Positions 22,251-56,601 of a stretch of 64,000 bases of DNA are shown here, piece after piece (position 1 is the stretch's first letter; every line of letters begins with the position of its first letter). The notes below the pieces were generated by a model. That model saw nothing but the letters and a program-made list of their open reading frames with translations. It had not been told where the DNA came from and ran no database searches. A program made the position numbers and the translations under genes. The stretch comes from Semisulcospira habei (lineage: Eukaryota; Mollusca; Gastropoda; Semisulcospiridae). The stretch covers positions 159,300,758 through 159,364,757 of the forward strand of contig BTPG01000002.1 of assembly GCA_036245525.1 (NCBI GenBank), written 5' to 3'.

Positions 22251-22555
22251 TTCATGAATATTTTTTTCTTCTTCTTACTGCTCGCTTACGAAATATCTAT
22301 ATACGATCAGTCTCTTTCAGTATGACGGGAATGTTTAGCATCGTATTTGTCACATGGCTGACGAAATGTATTAAAAACCCGATGTCAGTGGGGCAAATTC
22401 TGGATGTCCACATACGGAGTGCCAAAACACTAGATGCAAATACCGACGACCCACCGAGCTTAACCCCATGAGCTTTTCTCACCTAGGCAAGTGTGCACTT
22501 CTTGATTTTGTCGTAAATCTTTGTCAAAAATCTAATTGTATAGTGGCCTGTTAAT

Positions 22556-22660
22556 GTGGACCTTTCGACTCGAAGCCGCAAGGCCCAAAATCACAGTCCA
22601 GTGTGCGTTTTGCTTTTCTGCTCAGAGCCGTAAAGTCTATAATCATAAACCAACACACGT
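22556..22660. repeat. Family C remnants
   Basis: Two decayed right-arm copies in tandem: GCCGCAAGGCCCAAAATCAC AGTCCAG, then GCCGTAAAGTCTATAATCAT. Confidence 0.5.
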
Positions 22661-22807
22661 CTGATTTTAGAAGACGATTTACGACAAAGAGCAAATGAAA
22701 AAGTACGGGCTGTTACCACGAGCGTTACCACATACAGTCAAACCTGTCTGTATGGCTCCTTGTACAAGACAAACATATTTGTCTATGGTGACTATTAACT
22801 AATGGCA

Positions 22808-22874
22808 GGCATCCCGCATCAATAGCTGCAGAAATATCGTATAGCGTTGCCTGCAGCTATTGATGCGGGATGCC
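22808..22874. repeat. Perfect 24-bp inverted repeat, single copy
   Basis: GGCATCCCGCATCAATAGCT (+GCAG) at 22808-22831 and its exact complement at 22851-22874, with a 19-bp loop. No other copy was seen in the window. Confidence 0.9.
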
Positions 22875-23372
22875 TATCAGGTGTTAACGCTGTTGTCTCT
22901 ATGTATTTGTTTCTGCTGCTTAGATGACCATGCGTAAGATGGTTACCCTTCCCAGAAAGGGTCCCTTTTCATACTTCTTTGAGTATTGCACGAACCGTAG
23001 GTGCCTAACGCGCTCAGCGCGCGTTGATGTCAGTCAGCCCCCGTCGCGAGCGCGCAGTGCAATACTCGCTCTTCCCGTGCGCTTTGATAGGCGAGTCAGC
23101 CCCTTGAGGCAGCACCTGTCTTTTAAGACAAAAGGTGGGGTTGCTCAAACAAGTTTTGTCTCGAAACGATGAGCCTCCAGGCCACCATAAGGTAAACAAA
23201 TCACAGACAAACGAGCACACAATGATGGTAAGATAGTGTAGGCAAATTGTAAAACCGTTACACTGAAGAAAAACTGAAAACCCCAACTAATTGCAACAGT
23301 GGAGTTTACATATGCAACTTTTAAAAATAATACATGTCCAGGACTGATTCCCGAAAGTGGCCATTTTTATGT

Positions 23373-23375
<3 letters not shown>

Positions 23376-23449
<74 letters not shown>

Positions 23450-23532
23450 CCACACCACACACCACACACACCACACACACAGCACACACACACACACACA
23501 CCACACACACACACACACACCACACACACACA
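23376..23532. repeat. (CA)n and degenerate CACAC/CCACA microsatellite
   Basis: Pure CA to about 23447, then interrupted CCACACA units to 23532. ORFs over it on either strand are simple repeats. Confidence 0.95.
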
Positions 23533-23714
23533 TTCAAAAAAATTACCCGCAAAACCATGCACCACACATACGACCTATTCCAAATATGACGCTAGCAGAT
23601 TAGAGCCGGGTTTGGTAGTGATTTCGGTCTCTATTTTTGTGGTCAAAGACGTCATTTCTTCATTACGATGAGCATGCTGTGAAAAGCAAGAGGCGTCATA
23701 ATCGCAAATCCCCA

Positions 23715-23807
23715 GCGCACAAAGGCCATCGGGCCGACGTCGGCGACGTTGGCCGCGCACAACTGTGCGCGCCAACGCAGCGACGTCGCCGGATGTCTTT
23801 GCGCATT
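23715..23807. repeat. Palindrome, family E (copy 3)
   Basis: GCGCACAAAGGCCATCGGGC pairs with GCCGGATGTCTTTGCGC. Centre GTTGGCCGCGCACAACTGTG. Confidence 0.8.
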
Positions 23808-24369
23808 GGTCTCTGCCTTAGCATAGCTGCAAACATTATCTTTGGAACCATTTGAAACCCGACTCAACAGTTCAGTTTTCGCCTAATTCGACCAGCAGAG
23901 CAATGTCTACCCAACTGACTACAGTACTGTTCGCTACTGTTGCAATTAGTTTCTTACATTAAAAAAAAAAAAAAAAAATTGGCCATGACTGTGGTCACTG
24001 ACTACGTGCGCACAAATCTTGGCACTTCAAACCTAAACACGAATCGCTTGGCACTGTCATGAGCGGCGTGCGTGGCAGATACAATTCTTATCAAACCGAG
24101 TCAAGTGGTTAGACAAACTATCGCCATGCTTCTTCCATTTCTTTCGCGTGCTAGAACTACCTCATCTAGCTAGTTACAATCATTGTTGGTATTCTCAGGC
24201 ATACAGGTGGAAAACGCTGGTCAAAACCAGTTGATGTGCGTTGTGATAGGGAAAGAAGAGGTATGCAGTAGAAAATGTTTTCACCAGCCACCAGTCTTTT
24301 TGCAAGAAGAGACAGTTTACTTATAAGACAGACGCTGTATCAAGAGACGTTTGAAGGCAGAAAGTGTCA

Positions 24370-24433
24370 CGTGTCATTAAAGACCATCATTTAGGTGGCT
24401 ACAGCCACCTAAATGCTGGTCTTTAATGACAGG
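24370..24433. repeat. Palindrome, family D (copy 2)
   Basis: CGTGTCATTAAAGACCATCA pairs with GCTGGTCTTTAATGACAGG around GGTGGCTACAGCCACC. Confidence 0.9.
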
Positions 24434-24703
24434 CGATCTTTCATGTGAGCGGTCACTCAAAACATGTGCTATAGTTACAGTGAACTTCAGACATTCTGAA
24501 AATGCTGTAGGACCAACTTCTTCCTTATGTCGGAACTTTGTTATAGCCGAAGTAGCTCTCATACGGATAGTGTGGTACCTCGGTACCTCGGAAAATACGA
24601 CTTCTGTCACTCTGCCATGAGGAAAACCGACTGTATGTTTGATATTTTGTTCTTTGAAATTAATTTTGAGTCTACCAGACATCGTCTGAAATCGAAGTCA
24701 CCC

Positions 24704-24913
24704 TTAACTCATTCTACCCCAGACACACCACAGGAAGATAAGGATCGACCATGATAGTTCAAGGGTGATGCCAGAATAACTTGGCGCCTATGGGCGCCAA
24801 GCTATTCTGGCATCACCCTTGAACTATCATGGTCGATCGGTGTCCTGCACTACAATGCAGTCTTCAGAGGACAAGGGCAAAATTCTGGGATTTCGGTGTT
24901 GGGGTAGATTAAG
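24704..24913. mobile_element. Palindromic element, family B (B1 type)
   Basis: TTAACTCATTCTACCCC to GGGGTAGATTAAG. Core hairpin 24743-24838 with one mismatch. The right flank contains CCTGCACTACAATGCAGTC, a B1-specific inner inverted repeat. Confidence 0.9.
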
Positions 24914-25186
24914 TTTTAAAAAAAAAAAGAGTACAGCAACTGAGCTTTTGGTGTATACGGAGAGGTGTTTGTTACGGTGTTCTGTGTGTGCGTTTACAAC
25001 TAGTTCGGCCCTAGCTTTTACAAGTTCTACGATTCTTGCGATTAGTTTCAGTGACGATAACTAGGACTATTTTAAACTGAGCTTCAAAGGTACACAAAGA
25101 TGTATTCGTACTACGACTGTGATATGTTCTCTTACTTACGTCAGCAGCAGAATTTTGTTCACCGTCTTATAATGATCTTGAGCCAG

Positions 25187-25279
25187 CGCGCAAAAGGTCC
25201 TCGGGCCAACGACGGCCGCAGTTGGCCTGCGCACGCCCGTGCGCGGGCCAAGTCGTCGGCCCGATGACCTTTTGCGCAC
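25187..25279. repeat. Palindrome, family E (copy 4)
   Basis: GCGCAAAAGGTCCTCGGGCC pairs with GGCCCGATGACCTTTTGCGC (with interruptions). Centre GCGCACGCCCGTGCGC. Confidence 0.85.
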
Positions 25280-26214
25280 TGGGAAGACCTATCTTAATCC
25301 ACAATTCCATAGAGTCGTCTGTTGTATTCTGAGTCTACGTACAATCTTCCTTGCGAGTGACTGTGACTGAAGTAGAAAAATGTCACCCTTTGTGGCGGTT
25401 GGAGTAATTATTGGCAGCTATAGAAGTTAAAGTGTGTGCTTTCTTTCGTTCTTTCTGCAGTGTGATTGACACCCATCAACACCACAGAAGGAGAGAAAGG
25501 TCTATGAGAATAGCACCACTACTGAAGAAAAAAACAGCGCTGTGTGTGAGTTTAATTGAGAGACCCAACCTATGGCGAGAACTGGCGATTTAAAACTGTG
25601 TGACAGGTGAAATCTGTACATAGGCGCCCGTCAGGTTGTATTATATGCAATACTGCTGTTTCTTTGCGTGAATTTACCTTCTCGCCCGCAGTAAAAGATC
25701 ACTATACTACAATGAAATAACCAACAAGAAAATAAACACGATTTATGAAAATAAGGGCAAGATAGTGTGCTGATATTCGGGCAAACGTCATTTTTCAAAG
25801 GAGACAAACAAACACTGGTGTCTTGTGTCTGCAGTCACATTCGTTTGTCTACCTTTAAAATGTGTTTTAGTAAATTAAAGAAACTTTCAACCAAGAAAGA
25901 AACACGCTTAGAAATGACAAGTACAACCCAATTATAAATTGTGTTGTTCTCTTCCCTTCAGAGCGCATTCTTTCTTTGTCGGGGTTTATTTTTCATTTTA
26001 CAGGCTTGTCAATCACCGTTTTAGTCTGGTTGAAGTAAGCTGTTTTGCCTTGTTTTTTCTTTGAAGCGTTTCTTTTATTGCTACTTATTTCCTTACATTT
26101 TACGCATTTGATATTCGACTGAAATTCTCTACACTATGTTTCCTTAGCATGAATCCTCGTGCACCCGGTACATGATCTCGCTACAGTGAGTTTCTGCCCT
26201 ATAATTGCAAAAGC
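25280..26214. other. No gene recognised; contains a family K palindrome
   Basis: The K copy lies at 25888-25984: AACCAAGAAAGAAACACGCT pairs with GAGCGCATTCTTTCTTTGT, centre CAACCCAATTATAAATTGTG. The rest shows no domain or splice-framed exon. Confidence 0.6.
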
Positions 26215-26280
26215 CAGTATGTCCATTTTGTAAAAAAGCTAGATTTTCAATGTAGTACATTGACAATCTCGCTTTTCACA
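26215..26280. repeat. Palindrome, family L (copy 1)
   Basis: AAAAAAGCTAGATTTTCAAT pairs with ATTGACAATCTCGCTTTTCA. A related fold is at 55165-55236; both include TCCATTTTGT on the left. Confidence 0.65.
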
Positions 26281-26368
26281 ACAAAAAAAAAAAAACCAAA
26301 AAAAAAAAAAAAAAAAAACACGGTGGCTTTTTGTCATTGTAGGGTATTCTTTTACCAGGCGCGAGAGG

Positions 26369-26448
26369 TTAACTCATTCGAGACGAGCGGCATCCGGATA
26401 CGCGGCTTAAGCCGTGTATCCGGATGCCGTTCTTCTCGAATGAGTTAA
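26369..26448. repeat. 80-bp palindrome, family H
   Basis: TTAACTCATTCGAGACGAGC pairs with GTTCTTCTCGAATGAGTTAA around GGCATCCGGATACGCGGCTT. TTAA at both edges. Confidence 0.9.
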
Positions 26449-27069
26449 CGCGAAAAAAATAATTAAAAAAACCCCGCAGTGTTGTGTTGCATTAACCTAA
26501 CGGGCGCCTATGGTCAATTCTGTGGTACCAGGACAGTCAATCCACCAATCAACAGGCCTTTTACAAAAGGTGACTGCGTGCGAGCGCTGAGACACTGACA
26601 GTCTGCAGTCAACCATTCCTTGCTGGAAGTAGTGAAGATCCACATTTTTCTCAGGACTCAGACTAGAAATAGTCTGTGACACATATTTACGTCTGTGATT
26701 CTCAAATTGATAAGGTGTGCGTTATTTCAGCATATAACTTGAGCTGATAAGGCCAGTCTTTAGGCCAAATGCTGCATGCCGGTAAAGTCATAGAGACACA
26801 TCGTTATACGAGGAAAGGATCCTGACTATTAGATTTTGTGTGTGTTCTCCCCCAAACTGAAGAAGACGTAAGCCTGTGTTTTATTTCACGATTTTGGAGT
26901 TGCGAGAGAGAAAGAAATTCATGTGAACAATTGAACGCTAAGAAAAACACAGATCCTTATTACGGCACAGCAGCGATATCTTCCTGCAATTTTTTACGTA
27001 TGTGACACTCGTTTTGAGGTCAGTGTTTGGGCATACAGCTAGAGAGAGGTTTAGAAAGCTAGGATCAGG
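26449..27069. promoter_or_regulatory. Sequence upstream of the five-exon gene
   Basis: The presumed promoter and 5' UTR lie here, but I see no clear TATA box or initiator. A possible 5' UTR splice acceptor is GGGCATACAG near 27034-27043. The start context CAGGATGG is favourable. Confidence 0.3.
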
Positions 27070-49969
<22,900 letters not shown>

Positions 49970-50099
49970 TGTAGGTTATCCATTAATCAAAGTCAAAAGT
50001 AGGTCACAATTGCAGTTTAAGTTCGACGAATGAAACAGCGGATGAAAAGCCCGAACAAAAGAAATGTGATGTCGTTTATTTGTCCGGGCTTTTTAAACC

Positions 50100-50290
50100 T
50101 TTTAATCTTGATACACTATTGCTTGAAAGTAATTTGACTATGATAGTTCAAGAGTGGTGCCAGAATAGCTTGGCGCCCCAGGTGCTAAGCTATTCCGGCA
50201 CCACTCGAACTAAAATGGTTGGTCTGTCTCCTCATCTGCAATGTAGCCTTGAATCTGTAATCTAATGGATATGTAGCCTTGGGACAGTAA
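50100..50290. repeat. Family B element (B3 variant), decayed
   Basis: TTTTAATCTTGATACACTAT, core 50143-50220 (GGTGCCAGAATAGCTTGGCG with CTATTCCGGCACCAC), then CATCTGCAATGTAGCCTTG. Its flanks match 52285-52501. Confidence 0.65.
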
Positions 50291-50360
50291 GCAGATTAAA
50301 AAAAAAAAAAAGCCCTGGGGTGGGGGTGGGGGGGTGGGGGGGGGGGTGGGGGGGGGGGTT
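50281..50360. repeat. Poly-A and poly-G tracts
   Basis: A14 then GGTGGGGG-type runs. Confidence 0.9.
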
Positions 50361-50425
50361 CTAATACATGAACGCGGACTATCAAGCGTCGGCCTGGGCT
50401 AAATAATAAGTTCTAGCCAAAACAT

Positions 50426-50518
50426 AAACCATTTGCATGTCCGTAGCGGTTTTTGTCGCGATGATTCCTGTAGGAATCATCGCGACAAAAACCACTACCG
50501 ACACGCAAAGGCTGTAAA
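50426..50518. repeat. Palindrome, family F (copy 3)
   Basis: AAACCATTTGCATGTCCGTA with TACCGACACGCAAAGGCTGT. Inner TTTTTGTCGCGATGATTCCT is followed by its complement. Confidence 0.85.
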
Positions 50519-50984
50519 CAACAGTAGACTAGAACTTATGATCTAGACCGAGCCCAGCGAAAGCTAGGCCAGAACTTTGGACAAAGCCGACGATTATACT
50601 GAGTTCGCCTGTGTAATATCATAGTTCAGAGTCAGACTTCCGCCTGCAGAGCGGTTCAAGGGAGGGAAACGGTGTGCAAACTAAGCAGTTCTCAGATTGG
50701 GGAAGGTAACTTGTTGGATTATTGAAGAAAACTGAATATTTAATATTTGTCGCCCTTGGATATACATCTGTCGCCATGTGTAAAATATATTTGCCTCCCT
50801 TTGAAAACGTCAGCAAGATGTAATCTTTATGAGAACGAAACGTGCACTGTAATGTTGTTATGCAGTTCTCTCTACTGTAGGTAGAGATACAAAACTATAT
50901 TATGATGGCTAATTTTATTTTATTCAACTTTTATTTCATTTTTATTCAACTTTTTTTTTCATTTTCCGGCTGATAAATAAGACT

Positions 50985-51070
<86 letters not shown>

Positions 51071-51444
51071 CTAATGCCCTTTTTACAACACTTTAGTTGG
51101 ACTTCTTGTTGTTCTTTCAGCCACACTGTTCAATGTGCTGCTTTTTTTCTTTTTTTTTTTTTTTTCGGGTTGGGGGGGGGGGGGGGGGCGGGGGGGGGGG
51201 GGGGTTGAAATTCCCCCTCCGTGGAAGCCGCTAACTAAGACTTTTCATAATCCTTGTGTGTACGCACACGTAAGAGATGATGTCAACTGCGAGTCGTGTG
51301 CAAGATAACGTACAAAAAAGAAGAACAGAAACGTCTTTTTATTTTATGGCATCCGAACTTCGAAAAAAATTTATAATAAGACACAAATTGACGTTTTCTT
51401 GCAGACATACTATGAACATTACTATTACTCACAAACATACTATT
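50519..51444. other. No gene; GA and G tracts
   Basis: (GA)n 50990-51066; T15 at 51150; poly-G 51170-51204. The remaining ORFs show no domain. Confidence 0.6.
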
Positions 51445-51606
51445 ACTCACAAACCAGATAGGTGAGGCTAGCACTGATAGAGCTGTACACATACCAAGGA
51501 GAATTACTCAGCGCTGGACAGACAAACAGTTAGATCCCCTGCCCCCGGGGGCAGGGGATCTAACTGTTTGTCTGTCCAGTGCTGAGAAATTCCCCTTGGT
51601 ATGTGT
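51445..51606. repeat. Folded-back copy of the 3.1-kb repeat
   Basis: 51445-51546 matches 3095-3204 (ACTCACAAACCAGATAGGTG, then CAGTTAGATCCCCTGCCCCC). From 51547 the sequence reverses: arms 51487-51546 and 51547-51606 match at 57 of 60 positions with no spacer. Confidence 0.9.
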
Positions 51607-51612
51607 AATCTA

Positions 51613-51830
51613 TTAACACATTCTAGCCCAGGACTGACCGAAATCCCCAATTTTTGAAGTTGCCCTCTGAAGGACCATATGACAATGCTAGAGACAGACC
51701 GATCAATACAGTTCAAGGGTGGTGCCAGAACAGCTTGGCGCCTATAGGCGCCACTCTATTCTGACAACACCCTTGAACTATCATGCTCGATTTATGTCTT
51801 GCTGTGGTGTGTCGGGGCTGAATGAGTTAA
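51613..51830. mobile_element. Palindromic element, family B (B1-like)
   Basis: TTAACACATTCTAGCCCAGG to GGGGCTGAATGAGTTAA. The core pairing is imperfect (GATCAATACAG against CTATCATGCTCG). Confidence 0.85.
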
Positions 51831-51862
51831 CCGGACTAAGCTCACTCATGCAGCTGAGCCCT

Positions 51863-51922
51863 GGTCTGTATTTTTGGACCTGAAGGCTCTAGGCCGTAAA
51901 GCCCAGATTCACAATCCAGCAC
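51863..51922. repeat. Family C, decayed
   Basis: CTGGTCTGTATTTTTGGACC with GCCCAGATTCACAATCCAGC. Confidence 0.6.
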
Positions 51923-52284
51923 GCAACTTGTATTTATTTATTCAACAGGTGACTGTGATATTTATTCTTTTCTTTGACAGAAGCAAATACTTGTCTGAGA
52001 ACTTTTTCAGTTCTTGCAATAACGTGCAAACAAAATGCACAGGCCTGTTTTCCGTCCATGTTTAAATGTTCTTTACTATTATTACTTCTTTATATTGCAT
52101 TTTGTCCTCCTTATAGCTCTACGTTGTTCTTTATTATTATTATGGTTAGGTACGTGTAAATGTTTCATTGTGAAACTATACATATATAATTGCAGTTGTT
52201 TGACAGCACACACATATCAGTGCACCTTTACCGGAATATAATAAAACCTGCTTTGAGCATCCACTTTTTGTGCAAGAAAAAGGT
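51923..52284. other. No gene recognised
   Basis: AT-rich with TTATTATTAT motifs. No domain. Confidence 0.4.
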
Positions 52285-52501
52285 CTTAACCCTTTTCATG
52301 CTGATACACCCAATGCTTGAAATAAATCCGACTATGATAGTTCAAGGGTGGTGCCAAAATAGCTTGGCGCCTGAGGCGCCAAGCTATTCTGGCACCACCC
52401 TTGAACTAAAACCAGCTGACCTATCTCCTAATCTGTCATGTAGCCTTCATAGGACCATAAGCAAATTTTTACAAAATCAGCCTCAGGATCTAATGGGTTA
52501 A
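52285..52501. mobile_element. Palindromic element, family B (B3 variant)
   Basis: TTAACCCTTTTCATGCTGAT to GGATCTAATGGGTTAA. Core GGTGCCAAAATAGCTTGGCG with CTATTCTGGCACCACCC. Confidence 0.85.
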
Positions 52502-52546
52502 AAGACCGGTGTTCTCACAGGAGACGCATTAAATGACAAAAAGCGT

Positions 52547-52622
52547 CACCTGTCATTAAAAAAATGTGTGTGGCTACACCTACATGATGGTCTTTAATAG
52601 TAGTAGTAGTAGTAGTAGTAGT
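52547..52622. repeat. Decayed family D core running into (TAG)n
   Basis: CACCTGTCATTAAAAAAATG, GTGGCTACACCTACATGATG GTCTTTAAT, then (AGT)n 52595-52622. Confidence 0.65.
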
Positions 52623-52729
52623 ATGTGTGAGGGCAAAATACACCGTGAGGCCTTTGCAAATGTCCTTTCTTTCTTTAATTACTTTATGGGTCTGTTATGC
52701 ATTCAAATTTTCCTATAAATCATTCATCA

Positions 52730-53459
52730 TAGCAATAGAAAATCTCTTTAAATTTTGGTAATTCGTCCAGCTGATTTTTAAAAGAATTTATATTAGGTGC
52801 TTTTTTTTTAATGAAACTGGTAACTCATTCCAAACAATGGCAACTCTGTTAGAAAAACAAAACTTCTGCAGGTTAGTGTTGCAATGCCGTACAAAGATTT
52901 TCCCTTCAGAGTTTCGGGTTCTGTCACAAAACGGTGCTGCAAAAAAAGTCGTTTCAGTTTAGGTCGTCGATGCCATTATAAATTTTAAAAACTTGGATTA
53001 AGTCTCCACGTATTCTACGTCCACGTAAGGAGTGTAGTCCAAAGTATTTGAGTCTGTCTAAGTAAGTCGTATTTCTACATTCTGTAACCTGCTTTGTTGC
53101 TCGTCTCTGTACCCTTTCGAGTGCAACTGATTGTCTCTTTAAACCTGGGTACCAAACGGCAGTGTTTGCATATTCTAAACGTGGTCTGACTAGTGATTTA
53201 TACAGTTTATTAAAAATGTCCTTATCCAAATAATTAAAGGCTCTCTTAACTACTCCAACCATTTTGTTGGTCTTATTGATACAGTTCTGAATACGGGGAT
53301 CAAAAGATAAAACTTTATAAAAACAACAACACCTAAGTCTCTTTCCTTCTCACAAGATACCACCGTATTAATGTCGCTGTTAACTTTCATCAAGTAATCA
53401 TGTTCGGGATTGTTCCTTCCATCATGCAAGACCTTGCATTTCTCTACATTAAAATGCAA
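52730..53459 (-). pseudogene. LINE reverse transcriptase C-terminal fragment (third type)
   Basis: On the minus strand the first frame is NVEKCKVLHDGRNNPEHDYL through ERDLGVVV. After a frameshift near 53260-53320 come VGVVKRAFNYLDKDIFNKLY, KSLVRPRLEYANTAVWYPGL, LERVQRRATKQVTECRNTTY, LDRLKYFGLHSLRGRRIRGD and LIQVFKIYNGIDDLN. These are the post-catalytic RT and thumb region of a Jockey/CR1-like LINE, distinct from the L2-like copies. The catalytic region is missing and the frame is broken. Confidence 0.85.
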
Positions 53460-53465
53460 ATCCCA

Positions 53466-53525
53466 TGTGTCGGATGACAGGTGATTGCTCAGAAGGCTGG
53501 TCGCTCAAAACAGGTTTTGCCGTAT
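53466..53525. repeat. Family D right end only
   Basis: GATGACAGGTGATTGCTCAG then GGTCGCTCAAAACAGGTTTT, matching the outer right part of D copies. Confidence 0.6.
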
Positions 53526-53576
53526 TTTCGACATTACAGCCGCGAATTACATTATTAACTAGTTTTTCATAGTCAA

Positions 53577-53790
53577 TTAACCCATTCCCTGCCACTGTAC
53601 GTATATTTTTGTTTCTGAAATCTTGGTTCAATCTGCGACCAACAGCCAACACCGCCCAAGAAACATGGATACACATTGGTCTCAGCAAGAGGCATAGATC
53701 CTCATGAACCCCGCAGTCGCGGGGGCTCATGAGGATCTATGTCTCTTGCAGTTGGATCATGTTCACTGGGTTTTTTTTTTTTCTCGGCAG
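53577..53790. mobile_element. Palindromic element, family A, right end lost
   Basis: TTAACCCATTCCCTGCCACT. Core 53685-53750. Stops at TTTTCTCGGCAG without the terminal TTAA. Confidence 0.8.
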
Positions 53791-53894
53791 AACGCTCGAA
53801 CACTGTTATTTTTCCATCCGTCGGGTTTGCTGCTTTTCAGCCATGTTGCCATTCGACCTTATCATACCAAGATTCACACATTGGAAACGTGCTG

Positions 53895-53946
53895 GATACC
53901 TGGCTTTATCTCGCGTATCCGGATGCGGCACGTGGCAAATGAGTTA
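53895..53946. repeat. Family H right arm
   Basis: CTCGCGTATCCGGATGCGGC then GGCAAATGAGTTAA, matching the right half of 26369-26448. Confidence 0.65.
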
Positions 53947-54089
53947 AAAATAGTTAAGCCGACGTATTACATACACCATTTAAAAAAAATTGAATTAATG
54001 AAACAGAAATAAGTCTTAGTATTGTCAATATAATGTTATTTTGACGTTTTCCTTTTGTTCGAAAACGAAAGGTCCTTGTGCTGTTTGTC

Positions 54090-54155
54090 TGCCGGTCTGT
54101 GATTTTGGACCTTATGTGGCTTACAGCCGTAAGGTCTAAAGTCACAGACCAGCGC
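54090..54155. repeat. Palindrome, family C (copy 8)
   Basis: GCCGGTCTGTGATTTTGGAC pairs with GTCTAAAGTCACAGACCAGC. Confidence 0.85.
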
Positions 54156-54446
54156 AAAGACAATGTTTGACGTAGTAAAATTATGTTTTGTTCGTGACTG
54201 TTCGGGCTACGCACACCTGTGATAAAATCAACTATTTTCGAATTATTAAACAAAAAACGTGTTAAGATAGCAGAATGCGTGTTCCTTTCTTTTGTTAGTT
54301 CATTGTTGTTCAGTAAGCAAAATATCACCGGGCAGAGCTCGGTCGCTGTCGGCCTGGCGCACTGTGCTTGCGTGCAGGGGCGACCGTCTTGGGCCAGACG
54401 ACGTTTTGTATACGGAAGTGAGGCTGAGCGATAAATAAATGACCGC

Positions 54447-54853
54447 TTAACTCGTTCAGTGACAAGAAAATATGAGCATCGCCCAACTGCAAGAGTTGCG
54501 GGGGCTCATTAGGATCTATGCCTGTTGCTGCCACCACTTTGAATCCATGTTCCTAGGAAAGCTAGGACACTTTGCCGGTGTTAAATTAACTCATTCTACC
54601 CCAGACACACCACAGCAAGATAAAGATCGACCATGATAGTTCAAGGGTGATGCCAGAATAGCTTGGCGCCTACCGGCGCCAAGCTATTCTGGCATCACCC
54701 TTGACTGAACTTTTATGGTCGATCTGTGTCCTGCACTGCAATGCAGTCTTCAGAGGACAACAGCAAAATTTGGGGATTTCGGTGATGGGGTAGAATGAGT
54801 TAACAAAGACTGCAGAAACACACATCTGCGTCAACTGGCACTGAACGGGTTAA
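54447..54853. mobile_element. Second composite: family B inside family A
   Basis: Outer A ends TTAACTCGTTCAGTGAC and GGCACTGAACGGGTTAA. B1 element at 54586-54803 (TTAACTCATTCTACCCC to GGGGTAGAATGAGTTAA), core 54627-54724. The A core is reduced to one arm (TTGCGGGGGCTCATTAGGAT). Read on the minus strand, B sits at the same A position and in the same orientation as at 21651-22051. Confidence 0.85.
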
Positions 54854-55164
54854 TCTAGCCATGAGAATTTCGAAACACACATACGCCCGCACACACACGC
54901 ACACAGAATTGAAAAGAACGCAGTTCGTTACAACGTAGAATGATACGTTTATTTTCAACAACATTATGTCTCCAATACACTGGAAGCAAGTGTATGAGCT
55001 GTACACCTAGTCAGTCGTGTAGACATCACATTACAAAGATTAGAAACGCGCAAATACATACAAGTAATACTACATTTAAAATGTCATCACATACAGAAAA
55101 TGGGGACCAGACACATGCACTCGGCAGACCCGTAAGAATTTCTGCCCAAGAAAGGCCAAATGGC
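54854..55164. other. No gene recognised
   Basis: Short CA-rich stretch at 54880-54905. No domain. Confidence 0.4.
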
Positions 55165-55236
55165 AGTAAGTCCATTTTGTGCTAAGCGAGATTTTAATAC
55201 AATCAAAATCTGGCTTTTCATAAAAATGGATTTACT
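55165..55236. repeat. Palindrome, family L (copy 2)
   Basis: AGTAAGTCCATTTTGTGCTA with TTTCATAAAAATGGATTTACT. Inner GCGAGATTTTAATA/CAATCAAAATCTGGC. Confidence 0.7.
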
Positions 55237-55557
55237 CTCTTTTGCCTTCCTGCGGCAGAATTCCCCCAACGGGCCTTTTTTTTCTCTATAAATAGACTTA
55301 AGAATACTTATACGTTACAAGTTATCATTTCATCAGACCTTCAATCATCAACAATCGACTAGCAAATCATAAACCGCTCGAATACTTTGCAAAGTTCTAA
55401 ATTAACCGTTCACACTTTCTTCTTCTTCCTCTCCGTCCCCAGGATAAGATCAAGCAAAATGCGGAACGTGCATTGAGCAGTGACAAAGTGGGGACAATAT
55501 TTCTATCATGCAACCGTCTACATTTTAACAACAGCCAACATCCGCAGAAATGATTCG

Positions 55558-55624
55558 GTGTACTGGTCTGTGATTTTGGACCTTACGGCTGAAAGCCGTA
55601 AGGTCCAAAATCATAGACCAGCAC
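55558..55624. repeat. Palindrome, family C (copy 9)
   Basis: GTGTACTGGTCTGTGATTTT pairs with AAAATCATAGACCAGCAC around GGCTGAAAGCC. Confidence 0.9.
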
Positions 55625-56249
55625 CCATTTTGGGACTGACAACTCTTACTGAAAAATATTCACCGACACACACATACATATAAAAGAATATTGAGCAGAA
55701 AAAAAACACCCAAACAAACGACGAGCACCAAATAAATGTATGGTTCTTAGAGTGTACACACGGTGGACAACTGTACGCCAGAACCTCAAAGCCATACATC
55801 TCACGCAACGTTTCCGCTGTATGGTATTGTCGCTTTGGGACATGCATCAAAGTGCTGAAGACGCAGGTATTCTGCGGTCCCTGTGTCTTCAAGCGTGTAT
55901 GTATTTTCTGCATTACAGTCGAAATATTCGCAAGGATTAGTTTTGGTATGCTGTGCATCAGACGCTTAAGTGCAAATTACGTCGCAAGAAGTTACTTCTA
56001 GTATAATTCGCGGTCAGAAGCTGGGTTGTTGTTGATGAGCGCCTTGTCACCAAAAGGTCTCTCATGTGCCTGCGCTGCCTAAGACATGCTAGAAACGATG
56101 CATCTTCATGCTGCAGGAATGTCAGCATGAATTAAGAAATGTCAAAATGACGTATGAAGTGTCCAAGTACAGTTCCCTTCAGTATGACGTATCTCATACA
56201 CACAATGACACAAACTCACTCACACCTGACAAACTGCAGCAGGAGACGT
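55625..56249. other. No gene recognised
   Basis: ORFs on both strands show no domain or splice support. Confidence 0.4.
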
Positions 56250-56345
56250 ATCTACACCATGATAAATCAAGGGTAGTGCCAGATTAGCATGACGCCTGCA
56301 GGGCGCCTTGCTAATCTGGCACTACCCTTGAAATCTTGGTCCGCC
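56250..56345. repeat. Family B2 core palindrome
   Basis: ATCTACACCATGATAAATCA with TTGAAATCTTGGTCCGCCC. Centre GCATGACGCCTGCAGGGCGC. Confidence 0.75.
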
Positions 56346-56601
56346 CACCTGCCTCAACTTTTGTGTAGCATTATGGGGATGCTTTCCAAGTTTATACAAC
56401 GCACTTGCCTTGTATGAACGATTAAAAAATTAATGATGACAAGATTACCGAGATCATCAGAAAAAAGTTTGTCCATACGAAGACATACCGTATAAATGAT
56501 ATACAGATTTGCAAGAAACACAAACCAACTTTTCAATGTCACAAAGTCAAAGCACAAACAATAAGTGTGCGCTAGGTATGACGTCCTTGAAGACAAACTG
56601 A

